This document shows, piece by piece, positions 34,203-42,969 of a stretch of DNA of 64,000 bases. The DNA comes from CAWVSB01 sp036960375 (GTDB taxonomy: Bacteria > Pseudomonadota > Gammaproteobacteria > Pseudomonadales > CAWVSB01): the NCBI GenBank assembly GCA_036960375.1, contig JBALVY010000006.1:124001-188000 (forward strand). Direction: 5' to 3'. Made by a program: the position numbers and the translations under genes. Within the stretch, counting starts at the first letter, position 1; each line of letters opens with the position of its first letter. Below the pieces are notes generated by a model. It was not told the DNA's origin. It saw only the letters and a program-made list of their open reading frames with translations, and searched no databases.

Positions 34203-34814
34203 TTAAACTAGTTGACCCAGCTCCCATACCAGCCGTTTACGCTGCCAGATAAGTTTAATCCGACTACCACCCAGTTGGCGCCACAGAATGGCTGAACGGA
34301 TTCCAGAAAGGAGGAGTGCGCGTATTGCAGCGGCGTTGTTTTCTTGTTGTAAATGCGTGGGGTTGCCGGCAACCTGGATTCTGAAGCCTTGAGTACTGAT
34401 TGTATCCTGATAGATACCCGCGAGGTTATGGTGAACCACTGAATGATCGGTAGCGAAATGTTCTGAATGCAGTATGGCGTGATCCAGTCGGGTTTTGATG
34501 ATATCCAAGGTCTCTGGTTGTTTTGACAGTTTGTGCTGAAGGTAGATCATGCCCATGACGTAATTGAGCTGTTCTTTGTGCGCTTGAGTTCTGTCATTGC
34601 CCAACAATTTTTTCAATGAGGCAATGCCTGGTGTGAGTTGGTCTATGCCGCCGTATACACTTTCGGTATCTTCAGGGTCGAAAACAAACAGACTCTTTAT
34701 CAGTGGCTCAACGATAGCCTGATCCGCAGAGCCAGTATGTGCGATGTCGTATACGGCAAGCGCCGCTTGTGCAACTCCGGCTAGTGCTATGGCTTGGTCT
34801 CTGGTGCGGCTCAA
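34203..34814 (-). CDS. hflD: High frequency lysogenization protein HflD homolog
   Basis: A 203-residue mostly helical peripheral membrane protein of the HflD (YcfC) family. In E. coli it is known for affecting lambda lysogeny by sequestering CII. Its normal role is unclear. The N-terminal DQAIALAGVAQAALAVYDIA and the central GTPGIASLKK-like stretch (LTPGIASLKKLLGN) are conserved. Its start overlaps the mnmA stop by four bases (ATGA), and purB lies downstream, the standard mnmA-hflD-purB order. Confidence 0.93.
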   Translation of the reverse strand: MSRTRDQAIALAGVAQAALAVYDIAHTGSADQAIVEPLIKSLFVFDPEDTESVYGGIDQLTPGIASLKKLLGNDRTQAHKEQLNYVMGMIYLQHKLSKQPETLDIIKTRLDHAILHSEHFATDHSVVHHNLAGIYQDTISTQGFRIQVAGNPTHLQQENNAAAIRALLLSGIRSAILWRQLGGSRIKLIWQRKRLVWELGQLV

Positions 34815-35923
34815 GAGTTTGCCTCACTTAAATTACCGGTCGACTCAATCACTCCACCACCCAGACAGGTCAGTCCATCATAAAATACCACTGATTGGCC
34901 TGGTGTTACCGCTCTTTGTGGTTGTTCAAAGACCACTCGGTAGCTTCCATCTGGATTCTTTGTTAGTTCGCAGGCTTGATCAGCCTGCCGGTAACGTGTT
35001 TTTGCTAGCAGCTTACAGGGCGTGGCAGGCCCGCTTCCGTCAACCCAATAGAGCTGGCTGCTGTTCAAAAAATCGCTGAATAACAAGGGGTGATTATTAC
35101 CCTGGCCAACAATCAAAACGTTGTTATCGAGATCCTTTTTCACCACATACCAAGGGTCTTCTGAGGCACCTTTGACACCACCAATGCCCAAGCCTTGTCT
35201 TTGTCCGAGTGTGTGATACATCAAACCTTGATGCTGGCCAAGCACTTCGCCGTCGGCTGTGTGGATCTCTCCGGGCTGGGCGGGCAGGTATTGCTGCAGG
35301 AAATCTTTAAATCGGCGCTCGCCGATAAAACAAATACCGGTACTGTCCTTTTTATTGTGAGTGATTAAACCGTGTTCGGCGGCAATAGCTCGCACTCGTG
35401 GCTTTTCCAATTCACCAACGGGGAATAGTGTTTTACTCAGTTCGGCGCTCGCCACGGCGTGAAGAAAGTAGCTTTGATCCTTATTATCATCCAGGCCTTT
35501 TAGCAGACGAGCATGGCCATTTGAATCATCTTTTCTGGCGTAATGCCCCGTCGCAATATAGTCGGCGCCAAGTACTAAAGCGTAATCTAGAAATGCTCTG
35601 AATTTTATCTCGCGATTACACAATATATCGGGGTTGGGTGTTCGGCCGGCCTTGTATTCTTCCAGGAAATGTTCGAATACATTGTCCCAATACTCAGCAG
35701 CAAAGTTGGCCTGATGCAGCTTTATACCGATTTTATCGGCAACCGCCTGAGCATCGGCTAAATCATCTTTCGCCGTACAGTATTCAGTACCATCATCTTC
35801 ATCCCAGTTCTTCATAAACAGGCCTTCAACTTGAAAACCTTGTTGCAGAAGCAATACAGCGGCGACAGAAGAATCAACACCTCCTGACATGCCAACAATG
35901 ACTTTTTTCGTTTCGTTACTCAT
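34811..35923 (-). CDS. mnmA: tRNA-specific 2-thiouridylase MnmA
   Basis: MnmA thiolates U34 of tRNA-Lys, Glu and Gln, using ATP and sulfur relayed by TusE. The PP-loop is GMSGGVDSSVAA (residues 11-22). The two catalytic cysteines fall at Cys102 (DILCNREIKF) and Cys198 (TGICFIGER), almost the same positions as in E. coli. The late MYHTLGQRQGLGIGG motif is also present. At 370 residues it is full length. The start overlaps the nudJ stop (TAATG) and the stop overlaps hflD. Confidence 0.97.
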   Translation of the reverse strand: MSNETKKVIVGMSGGVDSSVAAVLLLQQGFQVEGLFMKNWDEDDGTEYCTAKDDLADAQAVADKIGIKLHQANFAAEYWDNVFEHFLEEYKAGRTPNPDILCNREIKFRAFLDYALVLGADYIATGHYARKDDSNGHARLLKGLDDNKDQSYFLHAVASAELSKTLFPVGELEKPRVRAIAAEHGLITHNKKDSTGICFIGERRFKDFLQQYLPAQPGEIHTADGEVLGQHQGLMYHTLGQRQGLGIGGVKGASEDPWYVVKKDLDNNVLIVGQGNNHPLLFSDFLNSSQLYWVDGSGPATPCKLLAKTRYRQADQACELTKNPDGSYRVVFEQPQRAVTPGQSVVFYDGLTCLGGGVIESTGNLSEANS

Positions 35924-36363
35924 TAATAGATAATTTCCAGCGGGTATTGTGAACCGGAGAGATATTGCTCTACGGATTTAATCACAAGAGGGGAGCGCAT
36001 TTTTGATTCATTAGCACGCATTTCGTCAAGGTTCATCCATACGGCGTCTACAATACCGTCATCCAGAGCTTGTTCGCTATGATGGAGCAGGGGTTTGGCA
36101 ATAAACGTGGTCCGATGATAAGACACGCCATTTGATGGCGCGATGTATTTGGACAAACCAATAATACCCTGTAGCTCTACGTCCCAAGCCGTTTCTTCCA
36201 GCGTCTCGCGCAGAGCCGCTTCAATCAGGCTTTCGCCGGGCTCTACATGGCCGGCAGGCTGGTTATAAACCAGCTCTCCGTTTGAAAATTCCTGTACCAG
36301 CAGAAACTGTTCGCCACGTTGTACTACGGTGGCTACGGTGAGATGGGGGTATGAAGACGGCAT
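35923..36363 (-). CDS. nudJ: NudJ-type Nudix phosphatase
   Basis: A 146-residue Nudix hydrolase. Position directly before mnmA and the N-terminal HLTVATVVQRGEQFLLVQE match NudJ (YmfB), which hydrolyses nucleoside tri- and diphosphates and HMP-PP. The Nudix box GHVEPGESLIEAALRETLEE is intact in its catalytic Glu residues. After EE it continues TAW, so the usual Gly of the box is replaced by Ala. The gene starts the nudJ-mnmA-hflD coupled unit. Confidence 0.9.
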   Translation of the reverse strand: MPSSYPHLTVATVVQRGEQFLLVQEFSNGELVYNQPAGHVEPGESLIEAALRETLEETAWDVELQGIIGLSKYIAPSNGVSYHRTTFIAKPLLHHSEQALDDGIVDAVWMNLDEMRANESKMRSPLVIKSVEQYLSGSQYPLEIIY

Positions 36364-36391
36364 ATTAAGTATGGGCTGACCAAAAACACCT

Positions 36392-36397
36392 ATTATA
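36392..36397 (-). promoter_or_regulatory. -10-like TATAAT of the nudJ-mnmA-hflD unit
   Basis: A perfect TATAAT on the minus strand lies about 29 nt upstream of the nudJ ATG. The hexamer at 17 nt spacing is TTTCGC, which matches the -35 consensus weakly. It would give a leader of about 20 nt. Confidence 0.45.
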
Positions 36398-36603
36398 GTG
36401 CCTAGTGCCCCTTAGCGAAACGCCCGTTTTACAATCTGACCTTAGTCGCCTTATTTATAGTTAGCCTCATCAAATATGGTCAAGGGCGCTGCCGGTGCCT
36501 ATTGGTACATAATGACTTTGGTTCTAAAAAATCAGTATTAATCTTCGCTGGCTGCAAGTGGGGCTGAGTAAAGAGCCATAATGTCGCTAATTTGGTTGTT
36601 TAA

Positions 36604-36632
36604 TGGACAAAATGTGAGCTGTGCCCTACATT
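36604..36632 (+). promoter_or_regulatory. Predicted promoter of the diguanylate cyclase gene
   Basis: TGGACA at 36604-36609 and TACATT at 36627-36632 are spaced by 17 nt and lie 29 nt upstream of the ATG. The -35 matches consensus at five of six positions and the -10 at four of six. The remaining bases of the 298-nt gap from 36364 show no gene. Confidence 0.4.
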
Positions 36633-36661
36633 GTCTTATCAAGGATTGATCAGGCAACAAA

Positions 36662-37828
36662 ATGGTTGTACTTGGCTCGGAGACACCAGCGTCTCAGCAG
36701 CAGGAAGATAACTACAGGCCTGGGACAGTCCAGAGCCTGGCAGGGGCTTATGACGGCCATAATCAAGGTACAGATTCACTTGATAGAACCCAAAAACTAA
36801 AAAAACAGGCGCTATTGCGTGCCTTTAGCGGTTTCATGCTGTTAGTACTTATTGCCATTCCTTTTGTCTATAACCAGGCAATTCCCATGAGCTGGGCACA
36901 GTGGTCTTTGGCCTTGTTTGTCACCTTGGGACTATGGGGCTCGCTTTATTTACTTGCACACCTCGGTCTCGATAGCTCGTTCAGCTTTGATCCAAACTTT
37001 TTAATCATTCCTGCCATGGGCAGCGGTCTGCTCCTTTGTCTTTATGAATATCTAGTGCCAGATCTACGAGTTTTAGTGCTTGCCGGCTGGTTTACTGTAC
37101 TGCTCTTTGGCGTCGGTATTACCAGTTTGTTTCAGGCGGTCATGTTAAGTCTTTTCATGGGTGTCGCGCATTTAATGACTATCCAATTACTCATACTCGA
37201 AGGAGAACCGCTTTCTCTAGAGCATGAATTCTGGGTATCTGTTCCACTCATGGTATTTTGGGGCTATAGCGCTCTGGTACTGGAAAGAACCAAGAAACAC
37301 CGTGACGACAATAAGACCATGCGTAAACAACTGAGCGAAATGGCCTATACCGACAGCCTCACAGGGCTTCCCAATCGTCGATTGTTTTATCGGGAGTTAG
37401 AGCGTGAAGCGGCGTTTTGCGAGCGCTCTGGCGGTTGTTATGTCGTTGCCATGCTGGATTTAGACGATTTCAAAGTCATTAATGATCAACTGGGACATGA
37501 TACAGGCGACCAGGTACTGGTGGAAATTGCTACCATTATTGTTGAGTGTATTCGTACTGAAGACATAGCTGCCAGAATCGGCGGCGACGAGTTTCTGATA
37601 CTGCTTCGCGATGAAAATATGCAGCAATCTAAAATTGTTGTTGAGCGCATATGCAGCAATATAGAGCAGAGAATGAAGGCATTCCCTGCTATGGCTGGCC
37701 TCCCACTAACAATGAGTGCCGGTCTTGCTATTGGCCAAAAGGGCAGTTCCCATACAGACATTATGCGGCGAGCAGATATCGCCATGTATGAAAGTAAGCA
37801 TTTAGGCCGCAATCAGGTTTTTGCCTGA
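36662..37828 (+). CDS. Membrane-anchored diguanylate cyclase (GGDEF)
   Basis: A 388-residue protein predicted to make cyclic di-GMP. The N-terminal 45 residues are polar and cytoplasmic. About six hydrophobic helices follow (residues 52-215), then a C-terminal GGDEF domain beginning YTDSLTGLPNRRLFY. The active site RIGGDEFL is intact. An RTED sequence five residues before GGDEF fits the RxxD inhibitory I-site, so product inhibition is likely. There is no EAL domain or known sensor domain. The gene is inserted in the otherwise conserved nudJ-rluE block. Its last 16 nt overlap the rluE stop region. Confidence 0.92.
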   Translation: MVVLGSETPASQQQEDNYRPGTVQSLAGAYDGHNQGTDSLDRTQKLKKQALLRAFSGFMLLVLIAIPFVYNQAIPMSWAQWSLALFVTLGLWGSLYLLAHLGLDSSFSFDPNFLIIPAMGSGLLLCLYEYLVPDLRVLVLAGWFTVLLFGVGITSLFQAVMLSLFMGVAHLMTIQLLILEGEPLSLEHEFWVSVPLMVFWGYSALVLERTKKHRDDNKTMRKQLSEMAYTDSLTGLPNRRLFYRELEREAAFCERSGGCYVVAMLDLDDFKVINDQLGHDTGDQVLVEIATIIVECIRTEDIAARIGGDEFLILLRDENMQQSKIVVERICSNIEQRMKAFPAMAGLPLTMSAGLAIGQKGSSHTDIMRRADIAMYESKHLGRNQVFA

Positions 37829-38436
37829 TTACGTCCTCTTTTCTTTGTTTGTGGTTTGAATTTCCGGTCTTTTATTGCGCTCGAGCGCGGAAGAGAAGGT
37901 AACTCCAGTACTTGATAGTCTCCTGGCTGCAAGTCTGCCAAGCTCCATTCTCCAATTTTATGACGTATCAAGCGCAAAGTAGGGAAGCCAACTGCCGCGG
38001 TCATTCTTCTAACCTGGCGATTACGGCCCTCCTTGATGCTTAATTCCAGCCAGCTTGTAGGTATGTTTTTACGCTGCCGTATGGGAGGGTCTCGCTGCCA
38101 TACGGCAGGCTCTGTAATAGCTTTCGCCTGCGCCGGTTTGGTGGTGCCGTCATTCAAAGTAACGCCTTCAGCCAACTGCGTCAGTGCCTCCGGCGTGATT
38201 TCGCCCTCAACTTGCACCCAATAAGATTTCGCCAGTTTGTATTTAGGGTGCGCAATTTTGGCTTGCAGTGCTCCGTCGTCAGTTAATAACAGTAAACCTT
38301 CAGAGTCCCGATCAAGGCGCCCGGCAGGATACACACCAGCAATAGGCACAAGATCCGCCAAAGTTGCTCGGCCGTCACTGTCACGGAATTGGCACAGCGT
38401 ATCGTAAGGTTTGTTGAGGAGAACCAATTTGCTCAT
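37813..38436 (-). CDS. rluE: 23S rRNA pseudouridine synthase RluE
   Basis: A 207-residue pseudouridine synthase of the RsuA/RluB/E/F family. In E. coli RluE modifies U2457 of 23S rRNA. The catalytic Asp is in GRLDRDSEGLLLLTDDG (near residue 40), and the KSYWVQVEG and EGRNRQVRRMTAAVG motifs are present. There is no N-terminal S4 domain, as expected for RluE. The basic tail (residues 187-207, Lys/Arg-rich) may bind RNA. It is divergent from icd, as in E. coli. Confidence 0.92.
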   Translation of the reverse strand: MSKLVLLNKPYDTLCQFRDSDGRATLADLVPIAGVYPAGRLDRDSEGLLLLTDDGALQAKIAHPKYKLAKSYWVQVEGEITPEALTQLAEGVTLNDGTTKPAQAKAITEPAVWQRDPPIRQRKNIPTSWLELSIKEGRNRQVRRMTAAVGFPTLRLIRHKIGEWSLADLQPGDYQVLELPSLPRSSAIKDRKFKPQTKKRGRNQAKT

Positions 38437-38511
38437 AATTTGACCAATGTCGTTTTAGACGCTGAAACTATCCATTCTTTAGTCGTAGTGGCCACTCGCA
38501 ACAGCGCTCTC

Positions 38512-38520
38512 TGTTATAAT
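38512..38520 (+). promoter_or_regulatory. Extended -10 promoter of icd
   Basis: TGTTATAAT is a perfect extended -10 element (TG-n-TATAAT), located 37 nt before the icd ATG. The -35 position at 17 nt (CCACTC) does not match consensus, which is common for extended -10 promoters. Confidence 0.55.
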
Positions 38521-38556
38521 TCGTGGTTCATGAATAGGCTAATACGGAGTTATATA

Positions 38557-39813
38557 ATGGGCTACCAACACATTAAGGTACCTGAGACAGGTGAAAAGAT
38601 CACGGTTAACCCGGATTTTTCGCTCAACGTCCCCGACCAGCCAATTATTCCCTTCATAGAAGGTGATGGTATCGGCGTTGATATATCTCCCGTCATGATC
38701 AAAGTTGTCGATGCCGCAGTAGAGAAAGCCTATGGCGGAGCAAAGAAGATCAGTTGGATGGAAATATACACCGGCGAGAAAGCCGCAGAACTATACGAGG
38801 GCGACTGGTTTCCTGCCGAAACACTGGATGCGATTAAAGAATATTCGGTAAGTATAAAGGGACCCTTAACCACTCCAGTTGGCGGTGGGTTCCGTTCATT
38901 GAATGTCGCCCTGCGTCAGGAGCTGGATCTGTATGTCTGTCTGCGCCCTGTGCGCTGGTTTGAAGGTGTGCCATCTCCGGTGAAAGAACCCCATAAAACC
39001 AATATGGTGATATTTCGGGAGAATTCCGAGGACATCTATGCCGGCATAGAGTGGAAAGCAGGCACTCCCGAAGCAGACAAGATCATTGACTTTCTGCAAA
39101 ACGAAATGGGAGTGACGAAAATACGCTTTCCGCAAAATTGTGGCATCGGCGTCAAACCGGTGTCTGAAGACGGCACAAAGCGGCTGGTACGCAAGGCCAT
39201 TCAGTACACCATAGATCAGGATCTGCCATCCCTTACCCTTGTACACAAGGGCAACATTATGAAGTTCACTGAGGGGGCCTTTAAAGACTGGGGCTACCAG
39301 CTGGCAATGGAGGAGTTTGCAGGCGAGTTAATTGATGGCGGGCCCTGGGTTTCTATCAAGAATCCTGATAACGGCAAAGACATCGTGATAAAGGATGTCA
39401 TCGCTGATGCGATGTTACAGCAGGTATTGTTACGCCCTGATGAGTACAGTGTTATTGCAACTCTCAATCTAAACGGAGACTATTTATCTGACGCGCTGGC
39501 CGCACAGGTCGGCGGTATCGGTATAGCCCCGGGCGCCAACCTCAGCGATACCATTGCCTTGTTTGAAGCGACCCATGGCACTGCACCCAAGTACGCGGGC
39601 CAGGATAAGGTGAATCCCGGATCTCTTATTTTATCTGCTGAAATGATGTTGCGTCATATGGGCTGGAACGAAGCCGCCAATCTTATTATCGACGGCATGA
39701 ACGGCGCGATCCAGGCAAAAACAGTGACCTATGACTTTGAGCGGCTAATGGATGATGCCACTTTATTGAATTGCTCCGAGTTTGGTGACGCAATGATCGC
39801 TAAAATGGTCTAA
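38557..39813 (+). CDS. icd: NADP-dependent isocitrate dehydrogenase
   Basis: Icd oxidises isocitrate to 2-oxoglutarate in the TCA cycle. The 418-residue product from ATG 38557 (CGGAG 7 nt upstream) begins MGYQHIKVPETGEKI, close to the usual length of 416. Ser114 in GGGFRSLNVALRQ matches the AceK phosphorylation site Ser113 of E. coli. The NADP-binding HGTAPKYAGQDKVNPGS contains the Lys-Tyr pair typical of NADP specificity. The upstream frame extension to 38389 is not part of the gene. aceK is not in the window. Confidence 0.97.
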   Translation: MGYQHIKVPETGEKITVNPDFSLNVPDQPIIPFIEGDGIGVDISPVMIKVVDAAVEKAYGGAKKISWMEIYTGEKAAELYEGDWFPAETLDAIKEYSVSIKGPLTTPVGGGFRSLNVALRQELDLYVCLRPVRWFEGVPSPVKEPHKTNMVIFRENSEDIYAGIEWKAGTPEADKIIDFLQNEMGVTKIRFPQNCGIGVKPVSEDGTKRLVRKAIQYTIDQDLPSLTLVHKGNIMKFTEGAFKDWGYQLAMEEFAGELIDGGPWVSIKNPDNGKDIVIKDVIADAMLQQVLLRPDEYSVIATLNLNGDYLSDALAAQVGGIGIAPGANLSDTIALFEATHGTAPKYAGQDKVNPGSLILSAEMMLRHMGWNEAANLIIDGMNGAIQAKTVTYDFERLMDDATLLNCSEFGDAMIAKMV

Positions 39814-39830
39814 ATGCCCCGATCATGCGT

Positions 39831-39858
39831 AAAAAGCCAGGTAAAGCCTGGCTTTTTT
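39831..39858 (+). terminator. Intrinsic terminator after icd
   Basis: AGCCAGG (39835-39841), loop TAAAG and CCTGGCT (39847-39853) form a 7-bp stem preceded by A residues and followed by six Ts. It lies 20 nt after the icd stop. Confidence 0.85.
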
Positions 39859-39973
39859 ATGCTTATATAAAAAGTCAATCTTGAATTCTATAGCAATCGG
39901 CTCCATCTTATAGGCATGCTACACTGACTTTGAATAGGCTATTGAGAATTGATGGCCGGAAAACTGACCATGA

Positions 39974-40348
39974 GTGGATATGAGATATACAGAAACGATG
40001 ACATCAGGGCCTGAAAGAGGGCAATTGCCAGATCGTGATTCCGGCTTGGCATTGGAAGAGGCCCAGCCCAAGCTTAAAAAGCCGCCCTTGTATAAAGTGG
40101 TAATGCTTAACGATGACTACACGCCGATGGAATTTGTGATTCACGTGCTGCGGGCATTCTTTTCTATGGAACTGGAGCAGGCAACGCGTGTTATGTTAGC
40201 AGTACACCAACAGGGCAAGGGTATCTGCGGGTTATTCAGCCGCGATATTGCAGAGACCAAGGCAATGCAGGTGAATCAGTACTCAAGGGACAGTCAGCAT
40301 CCTCTGCTGTGCGAAATTGAAGCGGGAGAAGATGATAACAATGATTAA
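39974..40348 (+). CDS. clpS: ATP-dependent Clp protease adaptor ClpS
   Basis: ClpS binds N-degron substrates with a hydrophobic N-terminal residue and delivers them to ClpAP. The core PPLYKVVMLNDDYTPMEFVI (residues 37-56) and the GLFSRDIAETKAMQV stretch are well conserved, with 124 residues in total. The exact start is uncertain: GTG 39974, ATG 39980 and ATG 39998 are in frame and none has a strong Shine-Dalgarno. It is 15 nt upstream of clpA and forms the clpSA pair. Confidence 0.94.
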   Translation: MDMRYTETMTSGPERGQLPDRDSGLALEEAQPKLKKPPLYKVVMLNDDYTPMEFVIHVLRAFFSMELEQATRVMLAVHQQGKGICGLFSRDIAETKAMQVNQYSRDSQHPLLCEIEAGEDDNND

Positions 40349-40363
40349 TGGAGAGATGACATC

Positions 40364-42634
40364 ATGTTGAGCAAAGAACTCGAGATTACGCTAAATGACG
40401 GGTTTGCGCTCGCACGCTCCAGACGTCACGAATTTATGACGCTGGAACATTTATTACTGGCCTTGCTGGACGATGGTTCGGCAATTAAGGTCATTTCGTC
40501 CTGCGGTGTAGACATTGAAAAATTACGCGAAGACCTCGAAGAATTTATCGAAGCGACCACGCTTCTAATTGCCGATGATGACCATGAAAGAGAGACTCAG
40601 CCAACACTGGGTTTCCAACGCGTTCTGCAAAGAGCTGTGTTTCACGTTCAGTCTTCCGGTAAAGACCAGGTAGATGGCGCCAATGTGCTGGTCGCTATGT
40701 TTAGCGAGCAGGAAAGTCAGGCCGTTTATTTCTTACATCAATTGGGCATAAGCCGTCTTGATGTCATTAACTTCATCACTCACGGCGTACAAAAGATTGG
40801 TAGTGATTCAAATGAGGATAGAACACAAGAAGAGGGCGCCACAGCAGCGAGTGAAGAGGAGGCAAGTCCGCTCAATAGTTATGCGTCTAATCTGAATGAA
40901 CTCGCTGAGAAGGGCAAAATAGACCCCCTGATCGGCAGGGAAAAAGAACTTATCCGTGTGGCTCAAATACTGTCCCGTCGCAGGAAGAACAATCCATTAT
41001 TGGTAGGTGAAGCCGGTGTTGGTAAAACCGCCGTAGCGGAAGGATTAGCCAAACGTATAGTTGACGGTGAAGTGCCTGATATTTTGGCTGATGCGGTGAT
41101 CTACTCTCTTGACTTAGGTGCTCTACTGGCAGGAACCAAATACCGCGGCGATTTCGAGAAACGTTTTAAAGGTTTGTTAGCTGATCTGAAAAAACAGCCC
41201 GGTGCGGTACTGTTTATTGATGAGATCCATACCATTATTGGTGCAGGTGCGGCCTCTGGTGGTGTGATGGACGCTTCAAACCTGCTAAAACCCTTGTTGA
41301 CCTCCGGCGATTTGCGCTGCATTGGTTCAACCACCTTCCAGGAATATCGCGGGATATTTGAAAAAGATCGTGCGCTGTCACGCAGGTTCCAGAAAGTCGA
41401 CATAATGGAACCTTCGGTTGAGGATACCGTAGGTATACTCGAAGGTTTGAAATCCCGTTTTGAGGATCATCACAAAATACGCTATACCAGCAAAGCAATA
41501 CGTGCCGCTGCCGAACTATCAGACCGTTACATCAACGATCGCTTTTTACCTGATAAAGCCATAGACGTCATTGACGAGGCGGGAGCTTTTCAAAACCTGC
41601 AGTCCGCTAGCAAACGCAAGAAAACTGTCGGTGTGACCGATGTCGAGGCTATCGTTGCCAGCATTGCGCGTATTCCGCCCAAGAGTGTGTCGTCTTCAGA
41701 CAAGGATGCCCTGCGCAATCTGGATAAAAACCTTCAGATGGTCATTTTTGGTCAAGATCCGGCGATATCCAGTCTTAGCACTTCTATAAAGTTGTCACGC
41801 TCCGGTCTGGGTGCGCCTGAAAAACCAGTAGGCTCGTTTTTGTTTGCTGGCCCCACGGGAGTCGGTAAAACAGAGGTCTGTCGCCAGTTAGCGCGCATTC
41901 TGGGAATGGAATTAGTACGCTTTGATATGTCGGAGTACATGGAACGCCATACTGTTTCTAGGCTTATAGGTGCACCCCCGGGTTACGTAGGTTATGACCA
42001 GGGCGGTTTACTCACAGAGGCAGTCACCAGAACACCGCACTGCGTCTTATTGCTCGATGAAATAGAAAAGGCACACCCGGAAGTCTTTAACCTGCTATTA
42101 CAGGTAATGGACCATGGCTCGCTGACTGACAACAATGGTCGCAAAGCAGATTTTCGTAATGTGATACTGGTAATGACTACCAATGCAGGTGCCGAGCAAA
42201 TGTCTCGTGCATCTATTGGTTTCAAAATCCAGGATCATACCGCTGACGGAATGGAGATTATCAAGAAAGCCTTCACGCCGGAATTTAGAAATAGACTCGA
42301 TAGCATCGTGCAGTTCGCGCCGCTGTCCAGAGACGTCGTATTGACGGTTGTCGACAAATTTTTGGTCGAGTTACAGGCACAGCTAGACGATAAAGGTGTG
42401 CTTATTCATGTCAATGATGCGACACGGGAATGGTTGCTGGAAGAAGGCTACGACCCCCTGATGGGCGCACGTCCGTTGGCAAGGGTTATCCAGGAGCACA
42501 TTAAAAAGCCATTGGCTGAGATGGTATTGTTTGGCGAGCTCACCGGCGGAGGTGAGGTCGATATTACGATAGATGACAACAAGCCCAAGCTATCAGTGCA
42601 CGTCAAACAGCTGCCTGCGGAAACCATGTCTTAA
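40364..42634 (+). CDS. clpA: ATP-dependent Clp protease ATPase subunit ClpA
   Basis: A 756-residue AAA+ unfoldase with the ClpA N-domain (residues 1-150, LELTL-type repeat HEFMTLEHLLLALL), D1 (Walker A GEAGVGKTAVAEG, Walker B LFIDEIHT) and D2 (GPTGVGKTEVCRQ, LLLDEIEKAHPE). It partners with ClpP, which is not in the window, and with ClpS. No middle coiled-coil insertion of the ClpB type is seen. A terminator follows 12 nt after the stop. Confidence 0.97.
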   Translation: MLSKELEITLNDGFALARSRRHEFMTLEHLLLALLDDGSAIKVISSCGVDIEKLREDLEEFIEATTLLIADDDHERETQPTLGFQRVLQRAVFHVQSSGKDQVDGANVLVAMFSEQESQAVYFLHQLGISRLDVINFITHGVQKIGSDSNEDRTQEEGATAASEEEASPLNSYASNLNELAEKGKIDPLIGREKELIRVAQILSRRRKNNPLLVGEAGVGKTAVAEGLAKRIVDGEVPDILADAVIYSLDLGALLAGTKYRGDFEKRFKGLLADLKKQPGAVLFIDEIHTIIGAGAASGGVMDASNLLKPLLTSGDLRCIGSTTFQEYRGIFEKDRALSRRFQKVDIMEPSVEDTVGILEGLKSRFEDHHKIRYTSKAIRAAAELSDRYINDRFLPDKAIDVIDEAGAFQNLQSASKRKKTVGVTDVEAIVASIARIPPKSVSSSDKDALRNLDKNLQMVIFGQDPAISSLSTSIKLSRSGLGAPEKPVGSFLFAGPTGVGKTEVCRQLARILGMELVRFDMSEYMERHTVSRLIGAPPGYVGYDQGGLLTEAVTRTPHCVLLLDEIEKAHPEVFNLLLQVMDHGSLTDNNGRKADFRNVILVMTTNAGAEQMSRASIGFKIQDHTADGMEIIKKAFTPEFRNRLDSIVQFAPLSRDVVLTVVDKFLVELQAQLDDKGVLIHVNDATREWLLEEGYDPLMGARPLARVIQEHIKKPLAEMVLFGELTGGGEVDITIDDNKPKLSVHVKQLPAETMS

Positions 42635-42645
42635 GGGCGGGAATA

Positions 42646-42671
42646 ACGGGGCAGAATAAGCCCCGTTTTTT
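42646..42671 (+). terminator. Intrinsic terminator after clpA
   Basis: ACGGGGC (42646-42652), loop AGAATAA and GCCCCGT (42660-42666) form a GC-rich stem followed by a T-run. The 3' end overlaps the infA stop codon from the other strand, so the two convergent units share this stretch. Confidence 0.85.
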
Positions 42672-42888
42672 AACGGGCTCGGTAAGTAATTCGACCTTTA
42701 CTTAAGTCATATGGAGTCAGCTCCACCTTTACCTTGTCGCCTGTCAGGATGCGAATATAGTTTTTACGCATCTTACCGGAAATATGCGCCGTCACTACGT
42801 GGCCATTCTCCAATTTAACTCGAAACGTGGTATTGGGAAGGGTATCAATCACCTCTCCTTCCATTTCAATCTGGTCTTCTTTTGCCAT
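42670..42888 (-). CDS. infA: Translation initiation factor IF-1
   Basis: A 72-residue OB-fold protein that binds the ribosomal A site during initiation. It begins MAKEDQIEMEGEVIDTLPNT, the usual IF-1 start, and contains FRVKLENGHVVTAHISGKMR and the basic end GRITYRAR. It lies 81 nt downstream of bpt and converges with clpA, the arrangement also known in Pseudomonas and E. coli. Confidence 0.98.
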   Translation of the reverse strand: MAKEDQIEMEGEVIDTLPNTTFRVKLENGHVVTAHISGKMRKNYIRILTGDKVKVELTPYDLSKGRITYRAR

Positions 42889-42969
42889 TAACTACTCTCT
42901 TGTTGAGCTTGATGCTGCTGGATGCAAAAATCGTTGCGGAGTTTGCCTTAATTAGGCCGCAGAAGCAAT

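Noticed and set aside
34080..34211. A 43-residue Arg-rich plus-strand frame (MFERLREFFSNRRAG...) in the long palindrome
   Set aside because: It is created by the palindrome arms, has a poor ribosome-binding site and overlaps the hflD end; no family recognised.
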